A DNA stretch of 64,000 bases from Streptomyces sp. NBC_00341 (GCF_041435055.1 NZ_CP108002.1:6324001-6388000), one strand, 5' to 3'. Positions 17,520 to 26,548 are shown, numbered from the stretch's first letter. The notes: generated by a model not told the origin, from the letters alone. A program made the numbers and translations.

Positions 17520-17996
17520 ATGTCCAGATCAGGCGCCGACCTCGCGCTGCTGCTGCTCGCAGGCTTCCGCACGCTGGCGGATCGGGCCGGCGCCGAACTG
17601 GCGGAACGCGGGTACGAGGACGTCCGGTCCGTGCACGACTTCGCCCTCCACTCGATCCTGTCCGGCGCGGACAGCGCCTCCGAGCTGGCCCGGCGGATGT
17701 CGGTGACGAGGCAGGCGGCCGCGAAGACGATCGCCGCACTGGAGGAACGCGACTTCGTGACGCGCCAGGCCGATCCGGCCGACCGCCGTCGGACCCGGCT
17801 TCGCGTCACCGAGCGCGGACTCGCGATGATGCGGCAGGGCGAAGCGGTCTTCGACGAGTTGCGTGAGCAGTGGGAGGCCCAGGTGGGCGCGGCGTCGGTC
17901 GCGGCACTTGAGGAGGCGCTCAGGACCCTGGTCGGGGACCGCGCGATCCGGCTCGACTCACCGGGCTGGGGTGCGCGCGGCCCGGACGTGGAGTAG
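17520..17996 (+). CDS. MarR family transcriptional regulator
   Basis: A 158-residue dimeric winged-helix regulator. The recognition region is SASELARRMSVTRQAAAKTIAALEERDFV (about residues 56-84), followed by the wing ADPADRRRTRLRVTERG, which has the conserved D-x-R-R. It probably binds the paired palindromes at 17453-17492, repressing itself and the divergent hydrolase. TATGCT at 17508-17513 lies 6 nt before the ATG with no Shine-Dalgarno, so the mRNA may be leaderless and the operator would cover the -35 region. Ligand unknown. Confidence 0.92.
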   Translation: MSRSGADLALLLLAGFRTLADRAGAELAERGYEDVRSVHDFALHSILSGADSASELARRMSVTRQAAAKTIAALEERDFVTRQADPADRRRTRLRVTERGLAMMRQGEAVFDELREQWEAQVGAASVAALEEALRTLVGDRAIRLDSPGWGARGPDVE

Positions 17997-18034
17997 GTCC
18001 CGCCGACTGGTTCCCGGCCCCGCCGGGTGAAGGG

Positions 18035-18541
18035 TCACGGCGATGTGCCGGTCCCCGGTCCCGAACGGCGGGAACGGCTCATCCGGATCAGCAGGGCGGC
18101 GGCGGACAGAGCGAACAGGACGGCCGTGATGATCAGCCAGCGCCCGAGGAACACATCGGCGGAGAGTGTGGTGTACAGCGTGTAGCGCTCGCTCACCCGT
18201 CCCAGGATCAGCGGGAAGTACGTCAGCAGCAGCAGGCCGGAGAGGAAGACCGGAACCCGGACGTGGTTGATCCACCGCCGGTCCGGCCGGCCGGACTCAT
18301 CGGCCGCGGCGGGTTCCCGGCGCTCGCCCAGGACGGTCTGGGCGGCGCGGTCGGTCACCGTGTACAGGGGCAGCAGCACCAGGTCGTGCAGGAGCGCGGC
18401 GCCGATGAACCAGATGACGACCTTCCAGGGCTCGGCGCCGCTGAGCAGCCGTACTCCGGCGTAGCCGGTGAGGGCGAACGAGCAGAGGACCAGCAGCAGG
18501 TGCAGCGGCGAGGCCCCGTACAGGGCGCGGAACCGGTTCAC
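18035..18541 (-). CDS. Small polytopic membrane protein paired with the sulfite-oxidase-like protein
   Basis: A 168-residue membrane protein with four likely helices: LHLLLVLCSFALTGYAGVRL, VVIWFIGAALLHDLVLLPLY, VFLSGLLLLTYFPLIL and LIITAVLFALSAAALLI. Basic, disordered C-terminus. It starts with GTG overlapping the stop of the upstream oxidoreductase gene by 4 nt (GTGA), so it is translationally coupled to it. By context it may anchor or exchange electrons with the oxidoreductase. I do not recognise a named family. Confidence 0.75.
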   Translation of the reverse strand: MNRFRALYGASPLHLLLVLCSFALTGYAGVRLLSGAEPWKVVIWFIGAALLHDLVLLPLYTVTDRAAQTVLGERREPAAADESGRPDRRWINHVRVPVFLSGLLLLTYFPLILGRVSERYTLYTTLSADVFLGRWLIITAVLFALSAAALLIRMSRSRRSGPGTGTSP

Positions 18542-19902
18542 GCGTTCTCCCCGAAGGTCAGCCGGGTGACCCACTTGGTGTTGTGCACGCCCGGGTTGGC
18601 CGGGACGATGATCCGCGCCGGGTAGCCGTGGTCGGGGGACAGATCGGCCCCGTTGACCCGCAGAGCCAGCAGGGAGCGCGGATCTCGGACCTGGTTGTCG
18701 CGCAGCGTGGTGGAACGGAACGACCCCGTCCGCTGCACGGACTGGACGAACACGCCCGGTGCCGCGTCGGTGAACCCGACGAGTGCCGCCAGATCCGCGA
18801 GCCGCACCCCGCTCCACTCCTGGTCCTCCGTGGACCATCCCTCCACACACGCGATGGGCAGCGCCGCCGTGTGCTGCGGCATCGCCAGCACCTGAGCGCG
18901 GGTGAAGACCTGCTCCCGCCCGCGCCCCCGCACGACGAGCCGCCAGCCGGGGCCCACATCCCGCGCCCTGATTCCCACGCTCACCGCGGTCTTGTTGATC
19001 TGGAATCCGTTGGGGCCGGGCCCGGGGTCCTGTCCGCGTGGCGCGAGCAGCGCGGTGGACCGCAGGACGCCCCCGATGCTCTGCCCCGCCGTCACGACGA
19101 GCAGCACCAGCGAGCCCGCCCCGACCATGCCCAGCGCCCCCCGGCGCGACATGGTGGGCGCGGCGGGGCGCGGAGTCACCAGCTCCGTGGGGTCCGCCGG
19201 GTCCTTGCGCCCCGCCCTCGCCGGGCTCCGCAGCTCCTCACGGAGACCGCCGCTGCGCAGCATCCGGACCATGAGGGGGATGCGGAAGGCGACGTGGACG
19301 ACGAAGGCGCCGATGAAGACCCAGGCGCCGTAGAAGTGCAGCGGGTAGAACGAGCCGGGGAAGATGTAGTCCAGCTGGATGTTGAGTACCCCGGTGGCGA
19401 ACTCGAACAGCACGCCGCCCACGAGCAGCAGCAGCGACAGCCGCTCCAGCGCGTGGCCGGCCGACCTGACCGGCGGCCACGCGAACAGCTTGGGGACCAC
19501 CGACCACAGCTTCGCGAGCAGCACCGGGATCAGCACGATGCCGAGCGTGACGTGGACGCCCTGGGTGAGCCGGTAGAGCCAGTACGGGTGGGTGGGCCAG
19601 GAGAACAGGTAGAAGCCCAGCCAGCCCCGGTCCGGAGTCTTGTCGTTGGCGCCGAGGTCGGGGTTGTACGCCGCGTACGAGAGCAGCCCCGTCACGAACA
19701 TCACGGTGATGCCCACCAGCAGGACCGCGCCGAGCACGGACGTCAGCCAGGGCCCGCGCAACGGGCTGCGCCAGAAACCCCGCCGGGTCGGACCGGCCGG
19801 CGGTCCGTCCCGCAGCAGATCCGGCAGCGAGGGCCGGTGCCGCGCCGGTCGCCGGAGCGTCGAACCGCTCCGGCCCGGGGGCATCGCCTGTCTGTCTTCC
19901 AT
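18538..19902 (-). CDS. Cytochrome b561-like membrane domain fused to a sulfite oxidase-type molybdopterin domain
   Basis: A 454-residue membrane redox protein. Residues 50-240 form four or five helices with histidines at helix faces (THPYWLYRLTQGVHVTLG, YPLHFYGAWVFIGAFVVHVAFR), as in di-haem cytochrome b561. A fifth hydrophobic stretch (MSRRGALGMVGAGSLVLLVV, about 270) leads to an external SuoX/YedY-like domain whose IACVEGWS contains the Cys that ligates molybdenum in this family; GYPARIIVP and GVHNTKWVTRL are the typical ending. Such a fusion could pass electrons between an extracellular oxidised substrate and the quinone pool. GAGGGG precedes ATG 19902. Direction and substrate are unknown. 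Confidence 0.87.
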   Translation of the reverse strand: MEDRQAMPPGRSGSTLRRPARHRPSLPDLLRDGPPAGPTRRGFWRSPLRGPWLTSVLGAVLLVGITVMFVTGLLSYAAYNPDLGANDKTPDRGWLGFYLFSWPTHPYWLYRLTQGVHVTLGIVLIPVLLAKLWSVVPKLFAWPPVRSAGHALERLSLLLLVGGVLFEFATGVLNIQLDYIFPGSFYPLHFYGAWVFIGAFVVHVAFRIPLMVRMLRSGGLREELRSPARAGRKDPADPTELVTPRPAAPTMSRRGALGMVGAGSLVLLVVTAGQSIGGVLRSTALLAPRGQDPGPGPNGFQINKTAVSVGIRARDVGPGWRLVVRGRGREQVFTRAQVLAMPQHTAALPIACVEGWSTEDQEWSGVRLADLAALVGFTDAAPGVFVQSVQRTGSFRSTTLRDNQVRDPRSLLALRVNGADLSPDHGYPARIIVPANPGVHNTKWVTRLTFGENA

Positions 19903-20165
19903 GACGCCCCTCGTAAATCGGACACGACTTAATCAAACGCCAGAAAGGGGACCATAGCGTCTGTGTCGTCAGAGATGCGTCATTACTCCGAGCGTGCTCG
20001 TGGACCAGGCGTGCGCCGGGCGTATTTGAGGGCGCACGCTGGCAGTTGGGGGAACAGGGGCATCCGTTCGGTGCATCTCTTGGCGTGCCTGTTCCGGTCA
20101 CCGCCCCACCCGTTTCATGGTGAATCGCCCGCACTACCCGTGATGTACCGCAAAAGGAGTGACCC

Positions 20166-20432
20166 ATGGTTCGCCGTATCGCAATCACGCTGGCCACCGT
20201 TGCCGCTGCAGGATTCATGGCCGCCGCCCCGGCCGCCGCCTACGGCGGCGGCGGGAACGGCGAGGAGGCCGGCAAGATCGGGGCCAGCTACTTCGAGGTC
20301 GACGCTTCGCGTGAGAACACGGAGTTCCTCAACGTCGGTGGCCCGTACGGCATCACGTACGGCAAGCAGAACAAGGCGGAGCTGGAGGCCGAGGGCGGCA
20401 GCTTCTACGCCGAGTACCTCAGCCGGGGCTGA
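20166..20432 (+). CDS. Small secreted protein of unknown function
   Basis: An 88-residue precursor. A Sec signal peptide (MVRRIAITLATVAAAGFMAA) ends with AAPAAA-Y, giving a mature protein of about 63 residues that is rich in Gly, Glu and aromatic residues and has no Cys. ASYFEVDASRENTEFLNVGG and YGITYGKQNK are the distinctive parts. A strong AAAGGAG lies 6-7 nt before the ATG, suggesting high expression. No family recognised. It is the last gene before the defence island and faces it. Confidence 0.8.
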   Translation: MVRRIAITLATVAAAGFMAAAPAAAYGGGGNGEEAGKIGASYFEVDASRENTEFLNVGGPYGITYGKQNKAELEAEGGSFYAEYLSRG

Positions 20433-20447
20433 CCTCCCGCACCGCGC

Positions 20448-20476
20448 AGGGCCCGTCCCGTCATGGGGCGGGCCCT
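20448..20476. terminator. Bidirectional hairpin at the left edge of the island
   Basis: 12-bp arms AGGGCCCGTCCC / GGGGCGGGCCCT with one mismatch and a 5-nt loop, between the secreted-protein stop and the convergent end of the vWA-TIR gene. Confidence 0.65.
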
Positions 20477-20509
20477 CGCTCGCTTTCGGCGCGCGCCCCC
20501 AGTCGCCCG

Positions 20510-23500
20510 TCACGACTGGCCGTAATCCGTGCCCTCCACATCCGTCGCAGCGTCCTGTGTCTCTGGGATGTACTGGTCTGCGCCATGGGGCCCCATCAGG
20601 CGAGTCCGTTCGCTGTGCCCTCGGCCGCCGGTGGCGGGCAGGTAGGCGGCCGCGTGTCTCAGGTACTGCTGGGCGGCCACCTCGACCACCTGCGGCAGGA
20701 TCTGGCCGAAGGCCTCCATGCTCGGTACGCCCTTGGCCGCGGCGCGGCAGTAGGCCCGGCCCTGGCGCATCTTGGTCGGCATGGTCTGCTCCAGCTTCGC
20801 GGTCAGTTCGGCCTCCGCGGCCCTGCTCTGGTGGTCGTCGCGGTTCCACGGCACGACCACGGTCACCCAGGGGCGGTTCTCCGCGTCGAAGGCGGCGAGC
20901 CGTCTGCACCGGTCCTCGTCCTGGAGCGCCCAGCGGTCGACGAGGAGGATCTCCGGCATGGGCGGGGCCTGCCCGCCGGCCGGAAGGCCGGCCTCCTCGT
21001 CGAAGGAGACGATGCTGGCCTGATAGTTGAGGGACCGCACGAGCTCCTCGGCGACATAGGCCAGGGGCCGCGCGGCGTCCGGATGGTAGGGGTTCCAGTC
21101 CTGCGGGTTGTCGCCGTAGTAGTCGGCGTCGCGCCCCTCGGGCAGGTCGTGGCGGGTGGCGGCGACAATGGTGACCTGCATCGGGCGGGGGCCGCCGGCT
21201 CCGCCGCCCGGCGGGCCGAAGGCGCTGGGGGCGAGCCGGTAGTCGATGGGCCGGCCGGTGCCGATCCGTACCGTGTCGGCGACGCTGACGATGCGCTTGG
21301 CGAGCTCGTACACCGCGCGCTCGTACTCCTCGGTGAAGAGGTTGCTCTTGATCAGCCCGTACAGCCCGTCACTGACGTAACGGTCCCCGAAATCACGGTG
21401 GTTGAACTGCAGCCGCTCGGCCGGCCCGGGCAGTTGGCTGGGCGGTACCGGGACCCAGAGCGCCGGGACGATCGCCTCCGCCGACTGGTTGGAGCGGGCC
21501 CGGTAGTGGACGGCGCGCTGGGCGAAGGCGTACCACTCCTTGCCGCACATCTCGCTGGCGAAGTAGCGCGGCGAGAACAGCGGGACGAAGACCCGGCAGC
21601 TGGCGAGCACCTCACCGAGCCGTTCCGACCAGCCCTCGCCGGAACGTATCTCACGGTCGATGAACCCGGCAGGCGCACCGGCCGGCAGATCGGTCATGGC
21701 CATCACGTGGCCGCAGAGATCCTGGAAGAGCCGTTCGACCCACATGTCGGGATCCGTTCCATCGCCACGCCCCGGTGCGTGGGCGTAGCTCAAGAAGAAG
21801 TACGGCCGATGGTCTGCCGCTCGCGGCTCGCTCAGGAGGCCGGGTGTAGCTCTGCGCGGCAGGGGCGCGGTGGAGGCGAAGTCCACCGGCTCCCTGGTCG
21901 CCGCACTACCGGGATCGGGTACCGGATCCACTGGGAACCCCGCGGCGGGGTTCACCTCGGGGTCAGCCGGTGCGGGGTTCCCGGCAGGGAGGCCCAAGGT
22001 CGCCAGGACATCGGCCGACACCTCGCCGAAGGGTTCGGGGTCCACCGGAATTCCTGTGCTGGACCGGGATCCCGCTACGACGGCCGGGTAGCGCGCGAGC
22101 GAGGACGAGTTGCTCTCGATGAACTGGTCCAGGGCGCTGTGCAGACGCCGGGCATCCCGGGCGCCGAGCCTGGGCATGAGCTGCTCACGCGTACCGTCCC
22201 TGAACCTCAGCACAGGATGGCCACCTGCCTGGGCGGCTTCGGTGACGGTGACCAGCCCTCCGACAACGAACTCGGCCAAGTCGGCCGGCGTTGCCTCCGG
22301 GACCAGGCTCTGCTGCACGACCCGGAGGATGTCGATGCTTACCTGTGGGTACAGCGAGCACAGCACCGCCAGGCGGACCGCCCCCGGAGAGGCACGGTGC
22401 AGGTAGGCGTCCGTCAGGGAGCGGCCGCCGCGCGGGATCCCCTCGTCCTGTTCCACCTGTTCCACCAGCTGGTCAACGAGACCCTGTGCGGGCAGAAGTA
22501 CGGCTTCGCAGCCTGCGGGATCCGAAAGCATGAGGGTGCGAGCCCAGCGGCCGATCGCATGGGGTGACAGCGAGTTCACGGGAACCGGCAGCCACTCACG
22601 GTCGGGGGTACCGGGAAAGGCATGGTTCATAAGGAGTGTGCTGACGAACCGCAACTGTGCGTTGGTCGCGCCGGGCGTCCCGGGCGAGACGACGCGGACG
22701 GCGGGAAAGCTCATCCCCGTCTGCCGCCAGATCTTCGACGGTAACGGGTTGAGGAGCACCGTGGGCACGGAGGCCGCCCACTTGCGGAGCTGGTTCCACT
22801 GCGAGCCGTCGCGCCATGCGGCCGACGCCCAGTCGGAGAAGACGAGGATGAGCCGTCGAGGCCGGGCGGATCTTCCACCGCCTTCTTCGAGGCGCTGACC
22901 CATGGGGCCGTGCAGGGTCGGTGTGTTCTCCATGAACCGGTCCGCGTAGAGCTCGCGTACCCGAAGGGTGCGGAACACGCCGGTGCGGGCCAGAAGGCGG
23001 ACCAGTTCGTCAGCCGTTCCGGCCCACACCGCCATGGTGGGTGACCGGTCGATGACCACGGTCGCGTCGAACCAGCGCTCCGGTTCGTCGGAGAACACTG
23101 GGGCTAGTTCACCGACGCGCATGTAGTCGGCCACCGTCGCCGCAATGTCCAGCCGCTGTCTGCGGCCTCTCGGCCATGGTCGTTTCAGCGGTTTCAGAGC
23201 CCGGGCCAGCTCCCTGCCACGCGGGAGCGTGCTGTTCCGGGGCAGCGACACCTGGGTCGCTCCCGAGCTGGGCGTGCCGTCGTCCCAGGGCGTGTGCAGC
23301 GGGTTCCGTCGTGCTGCTTCATCCGCCTTCACCGGCTGTTTCGCGGGTGTGGCTCCGGCGGCCCGGTCCTCCTGCCGCTTGGCGGCGCCGGTCTGCGCTC
23401 CGTTGCCCGGCGAGGGGGCGTCGTCTTGAGCCGCGAGCCAGAGGATCTCGGCGATCGATACCGCGTCGAGGTCGCGGTCCAGGCCGAGCAATGAATCGAC

Positions 23501-23533
23501 GACGGCGCCCAGCCGGTCAGCCCGGTCATGCAC
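20510..23533 (-). CDS. SAV_2336/FxsC-type protein: vWA-like region plus TIR-like effector domain
   Basis: A 1007-residue multidomain protein, last gene of the four-gene conflict operon. Residues 1-35 are a conserved helix. A vWA-like region follows at about 155-320, with a partial MIDAS motif DRSPT (162-166) and LILVFSDWA (228-236). A helical region reaches to about 485, then a Pro-rich linker. A TIR-like domain spans about 577-750 (FFLSYAHAPG, SCRVFVPLFSPRYFAS, EMCGKEWYAF), followed by a C-terminal domain (MQVTIVAATRHDLPEG) as in FxsC proteins. Predicted role: the vWA part couples to the MoxR ATPase and the TIR part acts as sensor or NAD-consuming effector; NADase activity is not shown. GTG at 23533 overlaps the ATPase gene by 8 nt. 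Codon 264 is TTA (bldA-dependent). Confidence 0.85.
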   Translation of the reverse strand: MHDRADRLGAVVDSLLGLDRDLDAVSIAEILWLAAQDDAPSPGNGAQTGAAKRQEDRAAGATPAKQPVKADEAARRNPLHTPWDDGTPSSGATQVSLPRNSTLPRGRELARALKPLKRPWPRGRRQRLDIAATVADYMRVGELAPVFSDEPERWFDATVVIDRSPTMAVWAGTADELVRLLARTGVFRTLRVRELYADRFMENTPTLHGPMGQRLEEGGGRSARPRRLILVFSDWASAAWRDGSQWNQLRKWAASVPTVLLNPLPSKIWRQTGMSFPAVRVVSPGTPGATNAQLRFVSTLLMNHAFPGTPDREWLPVPVNSLSPHAIGRWARTLMLSDPAGCEAVLLPAQGLVDQLVEQVEQDEGIPRGGRSLTDAYLHRASPGAVRLAVLCSLYPQVSIDILRVVQQSLVPEATPADLAEFVVGGLVTVTEAAQAGGHPVLRFRDGTREQLMPRLGARDARRLHSALDQFIESNSSSLARYPAVVAGSRSSTGIPVDPEPFGEVSADVLATLGLPAGNPAPADPEVNPAAGFPVDPVPDPGSAATREPVDFASTAPLPRRATPGLLSEPRAADHRPYFFLSYAHAPGRGDGTDPDMWVERLFQDLCGHVMAMTDLPAGAPAGFIDREIRSGEGWSERLGEVLASCRVFVPLFSPRYFASEMCGKEWYAFAQRAVHYRARSNQSAEAIVPALWVPVPPSQLPGPAERLQFNHRDFGDRYVSDGLYGLIKSNLFTEEYERAVYELAKRIVSVADTVRIGTGRPIDYRLAPSAFGPPGGGAGGPRPMQVTIVAATRHDLPEGRDADYYGDNPQDWNPYHPDAARPLAYVAEELVRSLNYQASIVSFDEEAGLPAGGQAPPMPEILLVDRWALQDEDRCRRLAAFDAENRPWVTVVVPWNRDDHQSRAAEAELTAKLEQTMPTKMRQGRAYCRAAAKGVPSMEAFGQILPQVVEVAAQQYLRHAAAYLPATGGRGHSERTRLMGPHGADQYIPETQDAATDVEGTDYGQS

Positions 23534-24488
23534 CGGACAGGTTTTTCATCAGCAGTCCGATGAGTCCGCTGCGCTCCGATTCATCCATCTTCGCCGGCCC
23601 GTTCAGCAGGTGGAGGGTGCCCAGCAGTTGATCGACAGCGACTGGTTCGCCGCCGCCCACCCTGCGCACGAAATCGTCGACGAGATCGGCGAGCGGACCC
23701 GATTCGGGAACGTCGAGCTGTAGGTGTCTGCGTACGACTTCGCGGACGAGCTCCGGTGTGGGGCGGGGCATCGTGTAGCGCAGGCACCGTCGCAGGAATG
23801 CTGCGGGCAACTCCTGTTCCCCGTTGCTTGTCATCACGATGAAGGGGAATTCGGTGCACTGCACGTGACCGTCGTACACGGGGTGCTTCGCGCCCTCGCC
23901 GGACATGCGCAGGTAGGCGACCTCCTGCCCTTCGCGGCGCAGTTCCTCGATGCGGAACTCTCCACGTTCCAGTACGTCGAGCAAGTCTCCGGGAAGATCC
24001 AGATCAGCTTTGTCGATCTCGTCGATGAGGAGTGCACGGGGCTGGTCCGACGGCAGCAGAGCCGTTCCCAGGGGCCCCAGGGTCATGAAGGCCGCGATGT
24101 CGTCGGTGCTGGGGTCCCTCTTGCCGGTACGCGTCCGCGTCCTCGCCTGCTGGAGTTGGTGGGCGTGGATGCGTCCGAGAGCGTCGTAGTGGTAGAGCGC
24201 GTCTCCGAGCGTGCTGCGTGAGGTTACATGCCAGCGCAGTACGGGGCCCAACGCGAGCTCCTTCGCGACCTGCTCGATCACGGTGGACTTACCTGTGCCC
24301 GGACTGCCCGTGATCAGCAGAGGGCGGCGCAGGGCGAGGGCGGCATTGACAGCGGCAACGAGCCCTTCGGGCGGCTCGAACAGTCCGGCCGACGACACGC
24401 GGGGAAAGGTCCTCCAGGGTGGAGGGGATGGCAAGCGGGACTGCTGGCGGACCACGCCGTCGCCTCGGTAGTACGGACTCCACGTCAT
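23526..24488 (-). CDS. MoxR-type AAA+ ATPase of the vWA-MoxR conflict system
   Basis: A 320-residue ATPase. Walker A GSPGTGKST (61-69), Walker B LLIDEIDKADLDLP (153-166), sensor 1 in VMTSNGEQELP (218-228) and arginine finger in AAFLRRCLRY (about 233) are intact. MoxR proteins remodel or activate vWA partners and sit with them in operons, as here. ATG at 24488 (MTWSPYYRGD) overlaps the VMAP stop as ATGA, and the end overlaps the vWA-TIR gene by 8 nt, so synthesis of the three proteins is coupled. The frame is open for 23 codons further upstream but the overlap decides the start. Predicted to supply NTP-dependent regulation of the effectors. Confidence 0.92.
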   Translation of the reverse strand: MTWSPYYRGDGVVRQQSRLPSPPPWRTFPRVSSAGLFEPPEGLVAAVNAALALRRPLLITGSPGTGKSTVIEQVAKELALGPVLRWHVTSRSTLGDALYHYDALGRIHAHQLQQARTRTRTGKRDPSTDDIAAFMTLGPLGTALLPSDQPRALLIDEIDKADLDLPGDLLDVLERGEFRIEELRREGQEVAYLRMSGEGAKHPVYDGHVQCTEFPFIVMTSNGEQELPAAFLRRCLRYTMPRPTPELVREVVRRHLQLDVPESGPLADLVDDFVRRVGGGEPVAVDQLLGTLHLLNGPAKMDESERSGLIGLLMKNLSGA

Positions 24489-26548
24489 AAGGCTTCCTTG
24501 ATCGTGTTCTGGATAGAGGGGACGGTGGCCCTCACGAGTCGGCAGAACCTCAGCCACTCACGGTCGTCCCAGACCGCGCGGAGGTCAGCAAAGTGACCTG
24601 CGGGCTCGCCACGCCATCGCCGCTGGTAGGCATGGCCAAGCCCTTCCGGCATGGTCAACCACTGCGGCTCCAGACAGCTGTGCCGATCCACGGGGAACCC
24701 TTCCGCGCACTGTGGCCACAGCAGTACGGGGGTGTAAGAGAGCAGGATCTCCATCAGCTGGTCGTCGAGTCCGGCGTGATGCATCAGGCCGATGCCCCGC
24801 CGGTAGAGGCCATCTCGCAGCCGGCCCTGCAGCGGTGGCCGGTCGGCCGTGTCGGAGGCGTCCAGCCAGTCAACAGGCACTCCGGCGCAGGCAGCGATCT
24901 CCTCCCACCGGTCGTTCACCGCACCCTGGATTCGTCGCAGCAGGGGATCGGGGGTGAGCCGACGGCTCCAGTGCAGCACGACGTCGTACTGCACACCGAA
25001 GCGGAGGTCCTTGCCGGCCTCTTCCGGGTGCCACTCCAGCAGTACTCCGCTGGGCACGGCGACGTCGAGCCATCTCAGACGCCGCCCCAGCGCATCCGCA
25101 TGGCCCTCGGCCCAGCCGGCCGCCTCCTCGATCGCCGCCTCCGCTCCTTCTTGGCCCACCGTGGGGCAACTGAAGTCCCGCCGGTCCAGCAGTTCCCCGT
25201 CCTGGAGCAGCCATGCGCTCACCTCTTCCGGCCAGCCGCCTGTCAACGAGGAGTCGAGGCTGACGGCAAGTCGCAGCTGTCGGTCCTCCCGGTCGTCGAG
25301 GGCCTTGGTCACGGCGTCGTTCAATTCCTGCTGGGCATCCACGGACCGTGCCCACGCCCGCAGTTCGGAGGAGGCCAGGTCCTTGCCGGAGGCCAGGCCG
25401 AGGCGCACCACGAACTCGGCGAGCGACGGTTTGCCATTGCTCCGGGTCACCGGGTGGTCGAAGACCAGTTGGTCCACGATCGCGACGTCGGTGAACTCGG
25501 TCAGAGAGGAGGGCAGGGCACGACGCTCCGAGACGAGCAGGACGCGCAGGGCCTGGCGCAGACGGGCCGTCGTCAGCTCGCTGCCGAGCCAGTCACGCAG
25601 GAACTCGACGGTTCGCACTGCGGTCAGCATGAAGCAGACGACCTCCTTGGCCCGGTCACGCGCTGGGGACGGGCGGAGTCCGTTGAGCACCTCCAGGATG
25701 TCGAGCGCGGACTTCACGTCGTGCGGCGCGCACAGGGTAGGCGCGGCGGCGGCAAGCACGCCGAACGCCTCGACAAGGTCTTCGAGCGCCAGCCGCCCGA
25801 CGAGCCCGATGGACGCAGCGTTCTGGCCCCGCACATTGCGAGCGACCCAGAAACGTTCTGACGCGAACGGATCGCCGTCGTGCTGGGAGACCGTCACGTC
25901 CTGTCCGACGACGGAACCGCGCAGCGCCCTCTGCACGTCGTCCACCCCCAGCAGTGGGCCCGCTCCCGGAATGCCTTCACGTATCAGGCCGGCGAGCTCC
26001 CTGGAGAACGAGAGGTCGAACGCCGGCTGGTTGACCGACGAGGCCATGAGCAGGGCGAGCCTGCTGCGCCCGTTCCCGGCACCGCTGGTGAGGTCCTGTC
26101 CCGCGGGTACCGCCCCGGCGGCGTGGCAGGTGTCGACAATGCCGAGAACGCTGGGGATGTAGGACTTGTTCGCGGCGGCCGCGAGGAGTTCGCCCACGTT
26201 GACCGCTTGCTCGGTCGCGTCCTCCGCGGAGTCGTCTCCCATCAGGTACAGCGTGTTCGTGCTGCCGGGCACGAATCCGTGCCCCAGCAGAGCGAGGACA
26301 AGTGACGCCCGCCGGTCCTCGGCGTACCGGATCGCGTCGACGATCAGCTTCCGGATCGCGTCACTCGTCAGCCGCTCGTCGACGACCAACGAGGAGCGTC
26401 CGCCGGGGAGGCCCGGAGCACAGTCGCCCAGGTCGGGGTGGGAGAGCGCAGCGTGCAGGGAGGAAGCTGCCTCACTGAGGCGGGTGAGACGCTGCATCGA
26501 TTCACACTGAGGTGCCACGACGAGTAGGTGGCGGGACCTCTTGCTCAT
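24485..26548 (-). CDS. Caspase-like VMAP protein (vWA-MoxR-associated, C-terminal VMAP domain)
   Basis: A 687-residue protein with an N-terminal caspase-like peptidase domain (about 1-250): the His in VLALLGHGF (His90) and the Cys in LGIVDTCHAAGA (Cys141) form the expected dyad. A middle helical region follows (about 265-400, GRLALEDLVEAFGVLAAAAP) and then the VMAP C-terminal module (about 425-680: RLAVSLDSSLTGGWPEEVSA, LLEWHPEEAGKDLRFGVQYD, PVLLWPQCAEGFPVD). Known ternary conflict systems pair such proteins with a MoxR ATPase and a vWA protein, as here. Likely role: on sensing infection or stress the peptidase is released and cleaves a partner or host proteins. Its last sense codon is TTA, directly overlapping the ATPase start. 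It overlaps the hydrolase gene as ATGA. Confidence 0.9.
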   Translation of the reverse strand: MSKRSRHLLVVAPQCESMQRLTRLSEAASSLHAALSHPDLGDCAPGLPGGRSSLVVDERLTSDAIRKLIVDAIRYAEDRRASLVLALLGHGFVPGSTNTLYLMGDDSAEDATEQAVNVGELLAAAANKSYIPSVLGIVDTCHAAGAVPAGQDLTSGAGNGRSRLALLMASSVNQPAFDLSFSRELAGLIREGIPGAGPLLGVDDVQRALRGSVVGQDVTVSQHDGDPFASERFWVARNVRGQNAASIGLVGRLALEDLVEAFGVLAAAAPTLCAPHDVKSALDILEVLNGLRPSPARDRAKEVVCFMLTAVRTVEFLRDWLGSELTTARLRQALRVLLVSERRALPSSLTEFTDVAIVDQLVFDHPVTRSNGKPSLAEFVVRLGLASGKDLASSELRAWARSVDAQQELNDAVTKALDDREDRQLRLAVSLDSSLTGGWPEEVSAWLLQDGELLDRRDFSCPTVGQEGAEAAIEEAAGWAEGHADALGRRLRWLDVAVPSGVLLEWHPEEAGKDLRFGVQYDVVLHWSRRLTPDPLLRRIQGAVNDRWEEIAACAGVPVDWLDASDTADRPPLQGRLRDGLYRRGIGLMHHAGLDDQLMEILLSYTPVLLWPQCAEGFPVDRHSCLEPQWLTMPEGLGHAYQRRWRGEPAGHFADLRAVWDDREWLRFCRLVRATVPSIQNTIKEAL

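Noticed and set aside
20585..22567. 660-codon plus-strand open frame opposite the vWA-TIR gene
   Set aside because: Antisense frame kept open by G/C third positions; its translation is low-complexity and matches no fold, while the minus strand has clear vWA and TIR motifs.
20510..23533. Complete FxSxx-COOH radical-SAM peptide system, because the TIR-like part resembles FxsC
   Set aside because: No FxsB-type radical SAM gene and no small peptide gene ending in the F-x-S-x-x pattern are visible nearby.
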